The notes beneath the pieces were generated by a model, which was given only the letters and a program-made list of their open reading frames with translations, had not been told where the DNA came from and made no database searches. Shown here one piece after another: positions 35,515-46,613 of a stretch of DNA of 64,000 bases. The DNA lies in contig JACMZG010000008.1 of the NCBI GenBank assembly GCA_018340805.1, forward strand, positions 55,428,155 to 55,492,154, in the 5' to 3' direction. A program made the position numbers and the translations under genes. The DNA is from Microvelia longipes. Its lineage: Eukaryota; Arthropoda; Insecta; Hemiptera; Veliidae. The number at the start of each line of letters is the position of its first letter. Position 1 is the first letter of the stretch.

Positions 35515-36464
35515 AATCAGGTATGGGGTACCTCTGAACTTTTCTTTGCAACGTCAGATTAGCTACGCTCTCTTCCTCGCTATTTCTGACTCTTTTTGCT
35601 CGTCAAAAATCAACCAATTTTGTAATGCTTTACGTGTTGGGGCTCTTAAAATATCAGCTTCGGTCAGTAGAAATATCTGCTTTATTCCCAGTGTTTACCC
35701 AAACAGGTACTGGCCTTGATTGATGCTACTTACCACTTGTGAGCCGACAAAAATTAAGGCATACTTGCGGTAACGAAACCAACTTTAGTATACTTATTTA
35801 TTATATAAAAAGGATACACTTTAATTGATACTACCGTGCCAAATGTTAACTCAGTTTGATAAGAGTTAGTTTAGGGCACATAAGAGACTGAGTTTCATTA
35901 GATTAAATAAACTTCCCTAAGCAGTAAAAATGTTTATTGATCGACGTGAAATAGTTCATCTTGATGTTATGTATAGAATTTTCTTTGCATGAATTTACTT
36001 CATCTGACATGGATATGTTACGTGTAAGTAGTAAAGTATAGTTTATTTAATCTAATGAAATCTAGTCACTTCTGTGCCCTGAACTGATTTTTATAGTATT
36101 ATTGAGACACGCACAAGTATTGATAATCCCAATTAGATAATTTTTAGATTTTTAACGATTTTTTAAAAGACGTATTGACATGTTATTTATAAAAAATGCA
36201 AATTATGATGATAATGAAATGAATAATGCCATATTTGTTGTTTTTATAAACTATTACTAGCATGCCAAAATTCGTATTGGTCTGATCGTGTTATTTTTTT
36301 ATAATTTTTTAAAAATGTTTTATGAGCTTATTTTAATGCCGTCATAGAACTATTTTCCAGGTAGCAATACTAGACCCCCAAGGGACATACAGGGAGCTAC
36401 GAACAGTCACACATACTCGTGTACACACGCACATACTACGATGACAACAGTCACACACACACGA
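35515..36464 (-). repeat. 5S-like dispersed repeat, copy I, first part
   Basis: This is read on the minus strand. The tail lies at 35515-35610 (GGTATGGGGTACCTCTGAAC, GATTAGCTACGCTCTC). A 5S-like core lies at 35683-35735 (minus strand GTAAGTAGCATCAATCAAGG, GTTTGGGTAAACACTGGGAA), and the body runs to the GGGAGCTACGA motif at 36392. The copy is enlarged by unrelated sequence in its middle. From about 36397 it turns into an ACAY-rich minisatellite, into which the R1-type element is inserted; the repeat continues after it at 41944. Confidence 0.7.
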
Positions 36465-36466
36465 AG

Positions 36467-37516
36467 ATGGCGAGGGGTAAGGACGATTCTTTTGGCTCTG
36501 CCATAAATTTGTTAGAAAACGTAACAAAAGTGAGTGGTAATTTACGTAATGATTTGAAAAAAGATATTTTAACGGCAGTGAAAATGTTACAAAATGTTTT
36601 TAGTGAGCTTAAAAATGAAATTCAGACATTAAAAGACGGAAAAAGTGTAAATGTATTGAGGTTACGAGACCAGCCGTCGGTAACTTATAAAAGTGTTTTA
36701 GCTTTACCTTGTATTGATACTGTAAGTACTCCAAAACCTATTTCTAAGCCTACTTTTAAGGCCATAATAGTTCCTAAAAATTATAAAACAAGTGACGAGA
36801 CCAAAGACCTGATTAAAACAAAAGTCAATCCCCGTAACCTCAAAGTGGGGGTTTCTGTTTTGAAGAAGGTTTCAGAAGGGAGAGTGATCTTAGAGTCGAA
36901 TAAAAAAGATGATATTGAGGTATTATGCCAAGAAATAAATTCATCTTGTAAAGATCAACTTACTGCAACAGTGATCTCAAAATTTAAGCCTAGGCTTAAA
37001 ATTAATTACGTGCCAGATGATATCACTATTGATAATGCATATCAGGTTATCATGGATCAAAACACAGATATTATTACTGCTCAGGACTCAATTGTTATTA
37101 AGAAATTGTTAATATCTAAGAGAGGAGTTAAATCTATAATAGCAGAGGTCAATCCTACCTTACGTTTGAAGTTGTTAAAATTTGGAGTTAAATTACACTG
37201 GAGTCTCTGTAAAGTTTTTGATCACATCACTGTCACACGGTGTTTTCACTGTAATAAATTTAATCATGTTGCTAACGATTGTGGAAAAAAGAAAAACAAT
37301 GAACCTATGTGTTGTCCACTTTGCACTGAAAATCACTCGATTAAAGATTGCACTAAGACTGCGAGCGAACATCGTTGTATTAACTGTACGACCTACAATA
37401 GCTTTGTTGAAGCAGATAAGAGAGTAAACGTTTCTCACCCGGCCCTGTCTTATAACTGTCCCCGATACCTTCACCAGATTGAAAAAATTAAAGATAACAT
37501 CGACTATGGCCAATAA
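36467..37516 (+). CDS. Retrotransposon ORF1 (gag-like, zinc knuckle)
   Basis: This is a 349-residue protein that would bind the element's RNA and chaperone it during target-primed reverse transcription. The first Met within the element (MARGKDDSFG at 36467) is preferred over an upstream in-frame ATG at 36419, because the codons before it are minisatellite DNA (THTHTK). Residues 1-120 are Lys-rich and charged. At 259-272 there is a zinc knuckle, CFHCNKFNHVANDC (CX2CX4HX4C). A second at about 283 (CPLCTENHSIKDC) has one residue fewer between Cys and His. A third, looser one starts near 304 (CINC). This multi-knuckle C-terminus is typical of I/R1/Jockey-group ORF1 proteins. The frame is intact, and its stop overlaps the ORF2 start by 11 nt. 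Confidence 0.9.
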   Translation: MARGKDDSFGSAINLLENVTKVSGNLRNDLKKDILTAVKMLQNVFSELKNEIQTLKDGKSVNVLRLRDQPSVTYKSVLALPCIDTVSTPKPISKPTFKAIIVPKNYKTSDETKDLIKTKVNPRNLKVGVSVLKKVSEGRVILESNKKDDIEVLCQEINSSCKDQLTATVISKFKPRLKINYVPDDITIDNAYQVIMDQNTDIITAQDSIVIKKLLISKRGVKSIIAEVNPTLRLKLLKFGVKLHWSLCKVFDHITVTRCFHCNKFNHVANDCGKKKNNEPMCCPLCTENHSIKDCTKTASEHRCINCTTYNSFVEADKRVNVSHPALSYNCPRYLHQIEKIKDNIDYGQ

Positions 37517-40500
37517 TAACAAAAACAAACCTAGTACATCAATATCTAATCTCCCACCTCTACAATGTTTACAGATTAATTTACAGAGATCCCTTAAGGC
37601 CTCTCATTTATTATCTAATTACATATTAGAAAATGAATAGATATAGTTTTTATTCAAGAGCCTTATACAGCAATAATAAAATATCAGGCTTTTCTGGGAC
37701 TAATCATAGAATTTATTGTAAAGGAACTGATCGTAATAGAGCTGCAATTCTTGTCTCAAACAAATGTCTAGATGTTGTTCTTTGTTCTCAAGTATCATCA
37801 GAAGATAAAGTTTTAGTTCAGATAAAGTACGGGTCATTTAGTTTTTGGGCTTGCAGCGTTTATTTGCCTTATGATAATGATTTGAAGCAGGATATTTCTG
37901 AACTTGAAAGTATAATATCACATACTTCCCCCACCCCTTCTCTTCTTCTTTGCTTAGATACTAACTCTAGATCAACCACCTGGTTTGATATTACTACCAA
38001 TGAAAGAGGCCGTATTTTTGAGGAATTTTTGTCCACTAATGCATTGTTTTTTCTTAATGAAGATAATGGGATTCCTACTTTTGAAACTATTAGAGGTTTC
38101 AGCTATATAGATTTAACCGTTTCTTCTTGTAATTTACTTCCTTTTATTTCTAATTGGTCTGTGTCCCCTGAAGAAAGCTTGTCTGACCATAAGTATTTAT
38201 TATTTCGTATAGACCCACTGTCAAGATCAACAGAAATCGAATCAGGCTTTAAATATAATACAAAGAGGGGAGATTGGAATAAATTTAGGGACTTTCTTGC
38301 TCAGAGCTTCTCACGATTTCTGAATGTGTCTCCTGTTCCTGATGCTAAACATTTAGATTACCTTTTATCGGGGCATATTAAGCATGTTCCAAACATTGAT
38401 GTTTTTGTTGAAGAATTCTTTGGTAGGGTTCAGAATGGGTGCACTTCTTCTTTCCCTCCAGTTTGTCAACATTATAAGCCCTCTAATAAAAAGTCAGTCT
38501 CCTGGTGGTCAGATGATTTGGACAAACTCAGGAAACGTGTCAGGCATCATCGTCGCCGGTACCAAAGGACTTATAATAATGAAGCATTGAGGCACTCTAG
38601 AAAAGTGGAGTTTTATGCATTATTACGGGAATACGACGCACTTATTAAGAGTTCTAAACTTGAGAGCTGGAAGAAGTTTTGTTCTTCTACTAGTCCCAGG
38701 GATCCATGGAACTGTGCTTACAAGATGTCCGTGGGGAAAATCAAACCTCCTACTCACATTTCTACACTTAAGCGCCCTGATGGTACATTTACAAAAAATA
38801 TAGAGGAAACGTTGGATATCTTGATGGATAAGTTTATTCCTACGGATGCAGTGGCTAATGATATCCCAGGAAATGAGGAATTGATGATCAGATATAAATA
38901 CATTAGATGATTGTGATTTCACTGTGCTCGAGGTTGGAAATATTATCAAAGACCTGAAACCCAATAAATCACCCGGCTTAGATGGACTTTCCAGTGATAT
39001 AATATCTTTTATTTTTAAATACTATCCTCAGTCTTTAACTGCGATTTATAATATGTGTCTTCATCAAGGAACTTTTCCCTCTAGCTGGAAAATTTCAAAA
39101 ATTGTTATTTTAGAAAAGCCGGGTAAGGAAAACTCAGACGACCCTTCTAAGTTTCGACTATAAGTCTTCTTTCGGTTGCTGGAAAAGTTCTAGAACGGCT
39201 CAGTATCGACCGCATCATGTTTCATCTGGAATCTAGGGATCTTTTATCTGCTAATCAGTTTGGTTTCAGGTCGCAGAGTAGTACCATAGACGCTCTTAAT
39301 GCAGTTCAAAGTTTCGTCAAAGGATATCTCGATATTCAATGGGATGTAGCGATTATTTCACTTGATGTACGTGGGGCTTTTGATGCTGCGTGGTGGCCTG
39401 CCATCATGAAGAGTCTCAGGGACCTAGATTGTCCTAGAAACCTATATAAGCTGTCAGAAAGTTATTTTTCTAAGCGCGAGGCGAAGCTTATACTTAACCA
39501 TCTAAGCAAATCTTCCTCCGTTTCACAAGGAAGTCCACAAGGCTCGTGTTCAGCACCAGGTTACTGGATTGTTCTGTACAACCCTTTGCTTAAAATCAAG
39601 TACCCAGTCCACTCTTCAGCGTTTGCTTTTGCCGATGATTACTGTGTCTGTATAGCTGGTCCGTCACCTCTGGAAGTCGAGCTCTTAGCAAATAATGTTT
39701 TAGAATAGTAAACACTTGGGCTTCTAATAACAAGATTGTTTTTAATGAAGATAAGTCTCAGATTCTCTACGTCAGCAGAAGACATGTTATCCCTCAAATT
39801 TCAGTTTCGTTAGGAAACAAATCTTTGAAACAGGTACAGGTGCTAAAATACCTTGGAGTGTACTTTACCCAGGATCTCGGCTGGAGTCATCACATCCAGA
39901 TGGTTTGTGAAAAAAGTCTGCAGACTGTTAACGCCCTATCTCGAGTTGCTAAAGTTCACTGGGGTCTTGGATACGGAGCCTTGAAAACTATATATACTGG
40001 TGCCTTTTTGCCTATGCTGTTATATGCGGTTTCAGTATGGTTTGATGGTTTAAAGCTTAAAAGGAACAGACTGTTACTTGAAAGAGTACACAGCGTCTGT
40101 TCGCCATTCGTTTAATCAAAGGTTACAGAACCGTATCTTACAATGCGGCGTGTATCGTTGCAGGAATAACACCTATATACCTACAAGCGGAGGAGATGGT
40201 TTCTGTTGATATAGTAAAAGTCATCATCAGGCGGCATATTAGGTGATCTGTCCAGTGAATATCTTGACAGGCCTGTCAAAGTTCAGTATTGGGCTCATCC
40301 ATCCCTATTGCTGAATATCAAGGAAAACCAAGATGTAGTCTGCGATCTTGAGATTTATACCGACGGAAGTAAGACGGAAGACTCTGTAGGATGTGCTTTT
40401 ATCGTTTATAGAAGTGGAGTTGCTATCTTTCAATCAGGATTTAAGCTTTCACATCTATGCTCCAATAATCAAGCTGAACAGCTAGCTATTCTAAAGGTTT

Positions 40501-41261
40501 TAGAGTGGTTAGTTAACACAGAGAGGCCTAGTAAAGTAAGAATAAACACGGATAGTAAAATAAGCATTGAAACGTTAAAGAATCCGCACAATCATCAGCC
40601 AATCATCGAAGACATCCGACATCACCTTCGTATGCTTGATGATACTGTTGAGATATTTTTCAATTGGGTCAAAGCTCACGTTGGACTCGAGGGGAATGAG
40701 AAAGCAGATGAGCTGGCTAAGGAAGCATCACGTAGTGACCTCGCCTTATCATACGACAGGTTTCCTTACACCAAGTTGAAGCACCGTGCACGTATTGGAA
40801 GCACGCAGCAATGGGAAGAAGCTTGGCGTGGATCGTCGTCAGGACTTTTAACTCGCAGATTTATTCCAACTGTTAAAGATCGATTATCTCTTCATCACGT
40901 CAACATCAACCACCGGCTGACTCAGTTTTTAACCGGACACGGAAAATTTCAAGCTTATCTTCACCGGTTCAACATAGTTCAGTCTCCATCTTGCGTCTGC
41001 GATGATGTGTCACCACAAACTGTCGATCATCTTCTCTTCGATTGTCCATTACTCCTAGCTGAAAGGACCATTCTCCAGCGTCACATAGTCACACAATCTT
41101 TGCCCTGGCCTCCGCCTCTTCACATCTTCCTACAAGAGTCAAACTGGCTTATTTTCAGTCCTTCGTATTTTTTACTTTTAATAAGTTATTTCTTTAATAA
41201 TTATTTACTAAGGATATTTTATTATTTAATCATTTCATTATTAATATGTGTCGTTACTTAA
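37506..41261 (+). pseudogene. Retrotransposon ORF2 (endonuclease, reverse transcriptase, RNase H), frame-broken
   Basis: ORF2 begins at ATG 37506 (MANNNKNKPSTSIS), overlapping the end of ORF1. The AP endonuclease follows: IDIVFIQEPYTA at about 37630, RAAILVSN, the Asp-Asn motif CLDTNSRSTTWFD, SYIDLTVSS and the terminal SDHKYLLF. The reverse transcriptase shows NKSPGLDGLSSDII, KISKIVILEKPGK, LDVRGAFDAAWW, QGSPQGSCSAPGYW, catalytic FAFADDYC, then KYLGVYFTQDLGWS. RNase H (frame from 40308) keeps D19 (YTDGS), E57, D82 (NTDS), H124, N130 and D134 of that frame, followed by CVCDDVSPQTVDHLLFDC. About seven frame changes are needed, near 37628, 37675, 38900, 39157, 39704, 40105 and 40235. Every conserved motif is otherwise present, with very few nonsense substitutions. 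The breaks are mostly single-base length changes. Confidence 0.9.
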
Positions 41262-41266
41262 TTATT

Positions 41267-41305
<39 letters not shown>

Positions 41306-41943
41306 TACTTATATTATATTAAGATCAATAGTAATCAAAATAGTTATCAAAATAGCATAAAACATATACGTAATAATATAATGAATGACTTCGTTAAATA
41401 TAATATAGAATAATAATTGGTAATGAACCAAATAATTAGCTATTTTGTGTAATTTCTAGTTTGATGATAAATGATAGAAATCAACAAATCAGTGTCATGC
41501 AGTTATTTACGCTGAATTTTTACTATTATGTTTTTTACATACTTTACTTGTGTGCTAGTCTATTCGGTTAGTTGCGTGGTCTTACCGGTTTTAATTAAAT
41601 AATTAAGACCTTCTTGAGGCGCTATAATTCTGTTATATTATCTGTCAGGTCATGTTGTTTTCTACGTCATTGTTAGAGAATATTTCTGCATTGGTACAAT
41701 TTTGTTGATTTTTGTTGTTACTAAGTTTTAAGTTAAGTAGTTTTTAGTTTTATACTCTTTAGTTATGTATTATCTATATTCATCTTACACGTTACGATTT
41801 CTTATATACTTACTCGCCATTAGTTTTATCACTAGGTTGCGAACTTTCTTATTACTTAATATATTTACTGCGTTAATAGCATGTAATACAATATGTGAAG
41901 CATGCTGTACAACTAGCAAAAAAAAAAAAAAAAAAAAAAAAAA
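41262..41943 (+). other. Retrotransposon 3' region with two A-tracts
   Basis: After the RNase H frame stops there is an internal run of about 32 A (41272-41303), then about 615 bp of AT-rich non-coding sequence ending GTACAACTAGC and a second A-run (41920-41943) directly against the minisatellite. The second run is probably the true poly(A) tail. The first could be an earlier tail followed by read-through (3' transduction) or an internal A-tract. Confidence 0.65.
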
Positions 41944-42260
41944 CATACTCGCATAACACAATATACCTACGATGACAACAGTCACACATACTTGCGTACA
42001 CACACACATACTACGATGACAACCGTCACACATACTCGCGTACACACACGCATACTTCGATGACAACAGTCACACATACTCGCGTACACACACATACTAC
42101 GATGACAATAGTCACACATACTCGCGTATACTCTCACATACTTGCTGACAGACAAATGGATAAAAACTACTCAGGAAGTCTTAATGATACCTACATATAA
42201 TTCAGGTAAATCCCGATCTCAGAGTTTTAGTGCGCAAACATAATATATTTGACTGTATGG
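41944..42260 (-). repeat. 44-bp minisatellite and second part of 5S-like repeat copy I
   Basis: Four tandem units begin CTACGATGACAACAGTCACA at 41967, 42011, 42055 (CTTCG variant) and 42097, spaced 44, 44 and 42 bp. After them the repeat continues on the minus strand: AAAACTACTCAGGAAGTCTT, ATTCAGGTAAATCCCGATCT and TGCGCAAACATAATATATTT. The minisatellite has grown from the GTGTGTCTGTTATCATCGTA-type stretch present once in ordinary copies of the family. Confidence 0.8.
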
Positions 42261-43359
42261 CTATAATTACCTGCATAAACATTATAGTCATTACATGTAT
42301 AAATGAAGTAAAGTGGAATTAGTTGAAACTAATTTTATTTCGAATTCTATCAAAATAATGTTAGTTTTACTATATTTTTCTTTTTATTATTATTACCAAG
42401 TCTGTAGTTGATTGTCGAGTTTATTACATTGTGCGTTGTTTAAATCTAGATTCAATTAAAAAGGATCCAAAGTTGATTATAATTTAGGCCTCTATGAGAA
42501 AAGTCTTGTTGAAGATTTTGATTAGTTTAGTTTTGGGATAAACTTTCTCAATTTGTTCTTCATGCTATCGATATAATTTCGTAAGGGTAATATAGAATCT
42601 ATTTTGTTTTGAAATCATAAGTGTATAGAAAAAAATATTGTAGTCACCCTAATATCCGAAACCAAAATATCGTCGTAGTCATTCGCTTCTGGACTCTTAA
42701 TGGCGATCTCAGAGCTTTTCTTCCTGCTGTCTGTTAGTCAGTATGTGTGTCTCTAAATCGCATAACTTCCTCTTTCACGTTTGAGAATTAAAACTAAGCA
42801 AGAATCTTAGACATAAGGTCTTATTGTGCTGTCAGGATAATAATATTTTTAAGACCTCGATAACAAATTTCTTTGTGTAATCATGACAGTTTAAATCATA
42901 CGTTTCAAGCATTTTCATGAGGTTCTCAGTGCTTGGTGCTTGGTTGGTGTGTGTGTCTTTGTCACGCATAGCTCCCACTGTGTTATGCTAGTGAGTTAAA
43001 ACTCAGCACAAAAATCAAACTTCTAGAAGACTGTAAAAGACGCTGCCCGAAAGATGATATTTTTATATCAATTTATTTTTGTATAAACTACAATATCCTT
43101 TTTTCTCAGTAATCGAAAATTAAAACAAAAACGGTAAAATCGAATATTAGACCATTCGAGTTGACATTGGACACTAATATACATCTATAGGTTGTTAATC
43201 ATCCACAAATTCAATTTGATATTGGTTGCCATTTTAAAAATATTAACTATTACATTTTAAAATTTTATTAGCCAATTAATTTTAACTTCTTACTGTTTTT
43301 TGACGTTGACTTATCGTCAGATAGTGAAACTTGCATTAATTAACCTAAGGTTATAACAC
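42261..43359. other. Intronic DNA with faint 5S-like repeat fragments
   Basis: Two partial matches in plus orientation (about 42720-42800, CTGTCTGTTAGTCAGTATGT; about 42930-43015, TGTCACGCATAGCTCCCACT then TGTTATGCTAGTGAGTTAAA) suggest old overlapping copies of the family. No exon is seen. Confidence 0.45.
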
Positions 43360-43810
43360 ACTAGATTGGTTACCTAATAATTCTGAGTGCGAGCGTAGCA
43401 AGACCAATGTAATACCACCTTAAGCTTTGGGTAATCGTGGTATTCTTAGGACTAGCTGAGCGAGTCCGATGTCATTACACCCTAGACTTAAGATATTCAT
43501 GACAATCTAAGGATGAACGAAAGGAGTCTGAATTTTTATCACCCTAAACCGTTGATGGCTATTTAATTCTGTGGTCGAGCTCAGCGAAACCGAAGTTATA
43601 ACATCGTATACCTTCAATAACTATTTAATTACGAGGTCGAGCGCGGTGGTCCAAAGTTATAAGACCCTAGACATTAGACAACCATTTTATTCTGAGGACA
43701 AACGTAACGAGGCCAAAGTAATAGCATCGTAAGCTTTGGATAGCCATGACATTCTGAGGACGAGCAAAAAGAGTCCGAAGTTGGGAAAAGAACCAAGGTA
43801 CCCTGAACCA
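43360..43810 (+). repeat. ~70-bp tandem array of the 5S-like repeat tail
   Basis: Six degenerate units each carry a core like CTGAGGACGAGCAAAAAGAG, TTCTGTGGTCGAGCTCAGCG or ATTACGAGGTCGAGCGCGG, followed by a TAACAnCnTAnnCTTnGGAT-type linker. Units sit near 43381, 43452, 43512, 43573, 43640, 43698 and 43756. The array ends with the normal end of the family (ACCAAGGTACCCTGAACC, then a T-run), so the tail of one copy has expanded in place. Confidence 0.75.
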
Positions 43811-44207
43811 TTTTTGTTTTTCAATTTTAGCCTGAAATTTAATTTACAACAGGTGGGAAAATTAAAAAAAGCTTAACAGCTATAATTTTAGCTCAAGATT
43901 ACTCTGGTGATAAAATGCACACTCGGGAATTAAAATTTTTATTCGAATTTTTTTACTTAAGGAAAAATGTTTGGTTTAGAAGAATTTTGCTTGAAATATT
44001 TTTATTTTTCAAAATTGGTTTATTAAACGAAAATATTTTCTTTTCATTTTAAATCTCTTCCAGAAATATTAATAATTGATACCGACAATTTTTGCGAATT
44101 TCCTATAATTCGCTGATGAATTGTCTTTAATTCGCATAGCAGCCCAACAAGAACCCTGAGTGCGACAACAACACACACATATATATATTATATATATATA
44201 TATATAT

Positions 44208-44248
<41 letters not shown>

Positions 44249-45931
44249 GAGAGAGAGAGAGAGTGTTTGTGTTCTTAGAATAAGCAAAACGCTTTTTCTT
44301 CTAATCTTTTCTTCTCGAAATAAATTTAAACTAACTTGTGTGTGTTTTGATTGCTGATGTTTATATTAAGAAGATTAAACTCAATTTATAACGATATCAA
44401 GTCGTGATTTCCCTAAGCTGCCGTATTTCATTTCTAATCAGGCTATAGCATTACAGATGAGATATTACTGCTTTCATACCTGGTTTGTATTTAGTGAAGT
44501 ATCTGCTTAAATTGATTATATTTGCAGACAGGTTTAACTGAAATTAGATTTGTCATGGAATATGATTAAACGTTTTACATCGATCCGTTTGTTATACGTT
44601 ATATGTTTATTCTGCTATAGATTGATCTTATAATTAAGAATTATTTAAACATGGAGCCTGCGAAACGCTAAGATGAAGTGCCTTGTGTATTATTTTTTTT
44701 TTATTACATGTTCTTTTTTGTTATTTTGCTTCTATGGTTTATATAAATTTCTTTACGAATAGTAAATACACAAAGCTAGAAGCTTTGTGGTCATTATATG
44801 CGGACGAATCGTATGTCAATCAATAGTGACAGCTATACACAAAATTTAATTTATTTTAAACAAATTTATGCCTTGATGAAATTATCATTCAAAATATACT
44901 GAGTTGAATATTTCAAACGCACCAAAATTAAATCCTCTAAAATGAGAGGATATCGTGGGCTTAGACTTTTTGGTAACTATCACCCAAATATGGTAATTTT
45001 GTTACCACTTTTTTAGGTATAAAAAGGTAAGTTACAGTATACCGTAATATTTCCTATTTTGGAAACTGCATTGAGTCTTAAGAAATTTTATATCAATATC
45101 ACCTTGATCTGGTTAATTTAGATTAGTTATTGTTGGACATGTATCGTAAATGTTTGTTAAAATATATCTTTTTTGTCTCTCTCTCTGTTTCTCTTTAAAG
45201 ATATCATAAACTAACTTTTTAAACTTGCTTTTTGTGTTTGTTTTGTTTCATTCTTGTTTGTAATTTTGAATAAAAACCTACGGTGTATGTCAAACAGCTA
45301 ATTACCGGACTTTTCCAAATTATCGCTTATTAAAAATTTAACAGATTAGGGTGATATTAGTATTAAATTTCTGAAGATTTAAAGAAACAGCTGTTTATAA
45401 ATAAACACTATTATGGTGTGCTCCAATTTAAATTTTGAAAGTTACCAACATTTGCTATAAAATTACTATTTGTTTGTGATAGGTACCAAAATGACAAAGA
45501 AAAATTTGATCTCGCACGGGTCCATTTACTGAGGGTATAGACCAAATTTACCCCGGTATAGACCGTCTATACCTATTGTCTCAACTATTCATGTTTTGCA
45601 AAACTTAGTAGTGTCAAATGATATATAATTAAAGTTTGTGCATCTGAAAATTTCCACCCAGTATATAATACGCAGTCTTATAATTGTAGTAAAATATAAT
45701 AGAGCCTTGCAAGTAACATAATGTTGCTATTTAAAAGTGTTGAACTAATCAATGTAGCTCTTAAATCAAAGATGTACGAACTACTTTTATTGACAGTGTT
45801 ATTGAAAAATTGTTTTATATCTGAGTTTTGTTTGTAAGTATAATTACAACAGTCCGTGCTGCTGTTACCTAAATGCTTCTTGAGTAGTATAATATTACAG
45901 ATATTCGCGAAAGTTTATGAGAATGACTTAC
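43811..45931. other. Intronic AT-rich DNA with a compound microsatellite
   Basis: At 44165-44265 a compound (CA)/(TA)n/(GT)n/(GA)n microsatellite occurs. At 45577-45630 there is a short dispersed repeat (TCAACTATTCATGTTTTGC, GTCAAATGATAT), seen again at 57693-57745. No exon is recognised. Confidence 0.5.
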
Positions 45932-46133
45932 CTTCTGAGATGTCTATTAGCGAGGATAAGAGCCATGAGTGCGAGGTTGGCGGCCATTCCGAGACTTCCT
46001 AAGCAGAAGATAAGAGCTGCTTCCTGCTCACCTCCAGGATGACACTGGAACACTCTACCTCCGCTCAGTGTTATGTTGTTACCCGAAGCGACTGACCCAT
46101 ACCGCAGGTTGGCTCCTACCATCGCCACCGCAC
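45932..46133 (-). CDS. Orphan class A GPCR, first visible exon (N-terminus and TM1)
   Basis: The 202-bp exon lies between a probable acceptor (TTGGTCAG|GT) and a strong donor (AG|GTAAGT) on the minus strand. The first Met is at 46122. It encodes a short extracellular tail with an NNITLS glycosylation site, then GGRVFQCHPGGEQEA and TM1 (ALIFCLGSLGMAANLALMAL) with the conserved Asn, then NRHLRR of the first intracellular loop. The loop continues exactly into WSQGLMFHQ of the exon at 11552. The frame is open upstream of Met to the acceptor site, so a further 5' exon may exist; otherwise translation starts at 46122. Local composition is much less AT-rich than the flanks. Confidence 0.85.
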
Positions 46134-46199
46134 CTGACCAACAATAAATATCAATGTTATAAATTTAAGATTAATTCAGTTGAGAATTATGTAGAAGAA

Positions 46200-46565
46200 A
46201 AAAAATCGGGTATGGGCTTCCTCAAAACTTTTTTTCGTTAAATGGAATCGCTACGCACATCCTCACTACTTCAGATTATAAATCGATCCAAACATTCGTA
46301 AATTATGAATTTTCTAAATTGTCGCTAAGTCATTTTTCCTAGAAAAAACAATTAGGTCTAAAAATTGACGTTTGTACTAAGTTTCAACCCTCTAGGATAA
46401 ACACACATGGAGCTACGACGATAAATAGACACACATACACAAACAACTTTATGAAAACCACGCAGAGGATCCTAAAATATCTGAATCAAACAATTCAGGT
46501 AAAATCCAGGTTTTGGATTGTTTTGCAAACACAATACATTTCCTTATACCTGTGGTATGGATTTA
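46200..46565 (-). repeat. 5S-like dispersed repeat, copy K (core deleted)
   Basis: This is the reverse complement of the family: AATCGGGTATGGGCTTCCTC, ATCGCTACGCACATCCTCAC, then directly GTCGCTAAGTCATTTTTCC, GGAGCTACGACGATAAATAG, AAAACCACGCAGAGGATCCT and TTTTGCAAACACAATACATT. The middle with the 5S-like core is missing. Confidence 0.8.
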
Positions 46566-46613
46566 AAAATTTTACTAAAGTGTTGAGAAGTTAAAACAAT
46601 TATTATGACTGTA

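Larger units (their letters stand above)
36465..41943 (+). mobile_element. R1-clade-like non-LTR retrotransposon in an ACAY-rich minisatellite
   Basis: This is a near-complete LINE of about 5.5 kb. ORF1 with zinc knuckles comes first, followed by an overlapping ORF2 with AP-type endonuclease, reverse transcriptase, RNase H and a terminal CCHC motif. The 3' region carries two A-tracts (41272-41303 and 41920-41943). Both flanks are the same 44-bp-period, ACACAT/ACACAC-rich minisatellite (copies at 36397 and 36436 upstream; 41967, 42011, 42055 and 42097 downstream). The reverse transcriptase resembles the R1 clade (DVRGAFDAAWWPAIMKSL). Known R1-clade members such as Waldo insert specifically into ACAY repeats, which fits the context. 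The 5' untranslated region is essentially absent. ORF1 is intact, but ORF2 is broken by several single-base frameshifts, so this copy should be inactive unless those are sequence errors. Confidence 0.9.

Noticed and set aside
36342..36527. Minus-strand Cys-rich open frame at the start of the retrotransposon
   Set aside because: It is a translation of the ACAY-rich minisatellite and the first codons of ORF1 in antisense. The similar frame at 41785-42066 is the same effect.
41967..42140. CRISPR-like array (regular 44-bp spacing)
   Set aside because: The units are head-to-tail copies with no distinct spacers, in a eukaryotic minisatellite.
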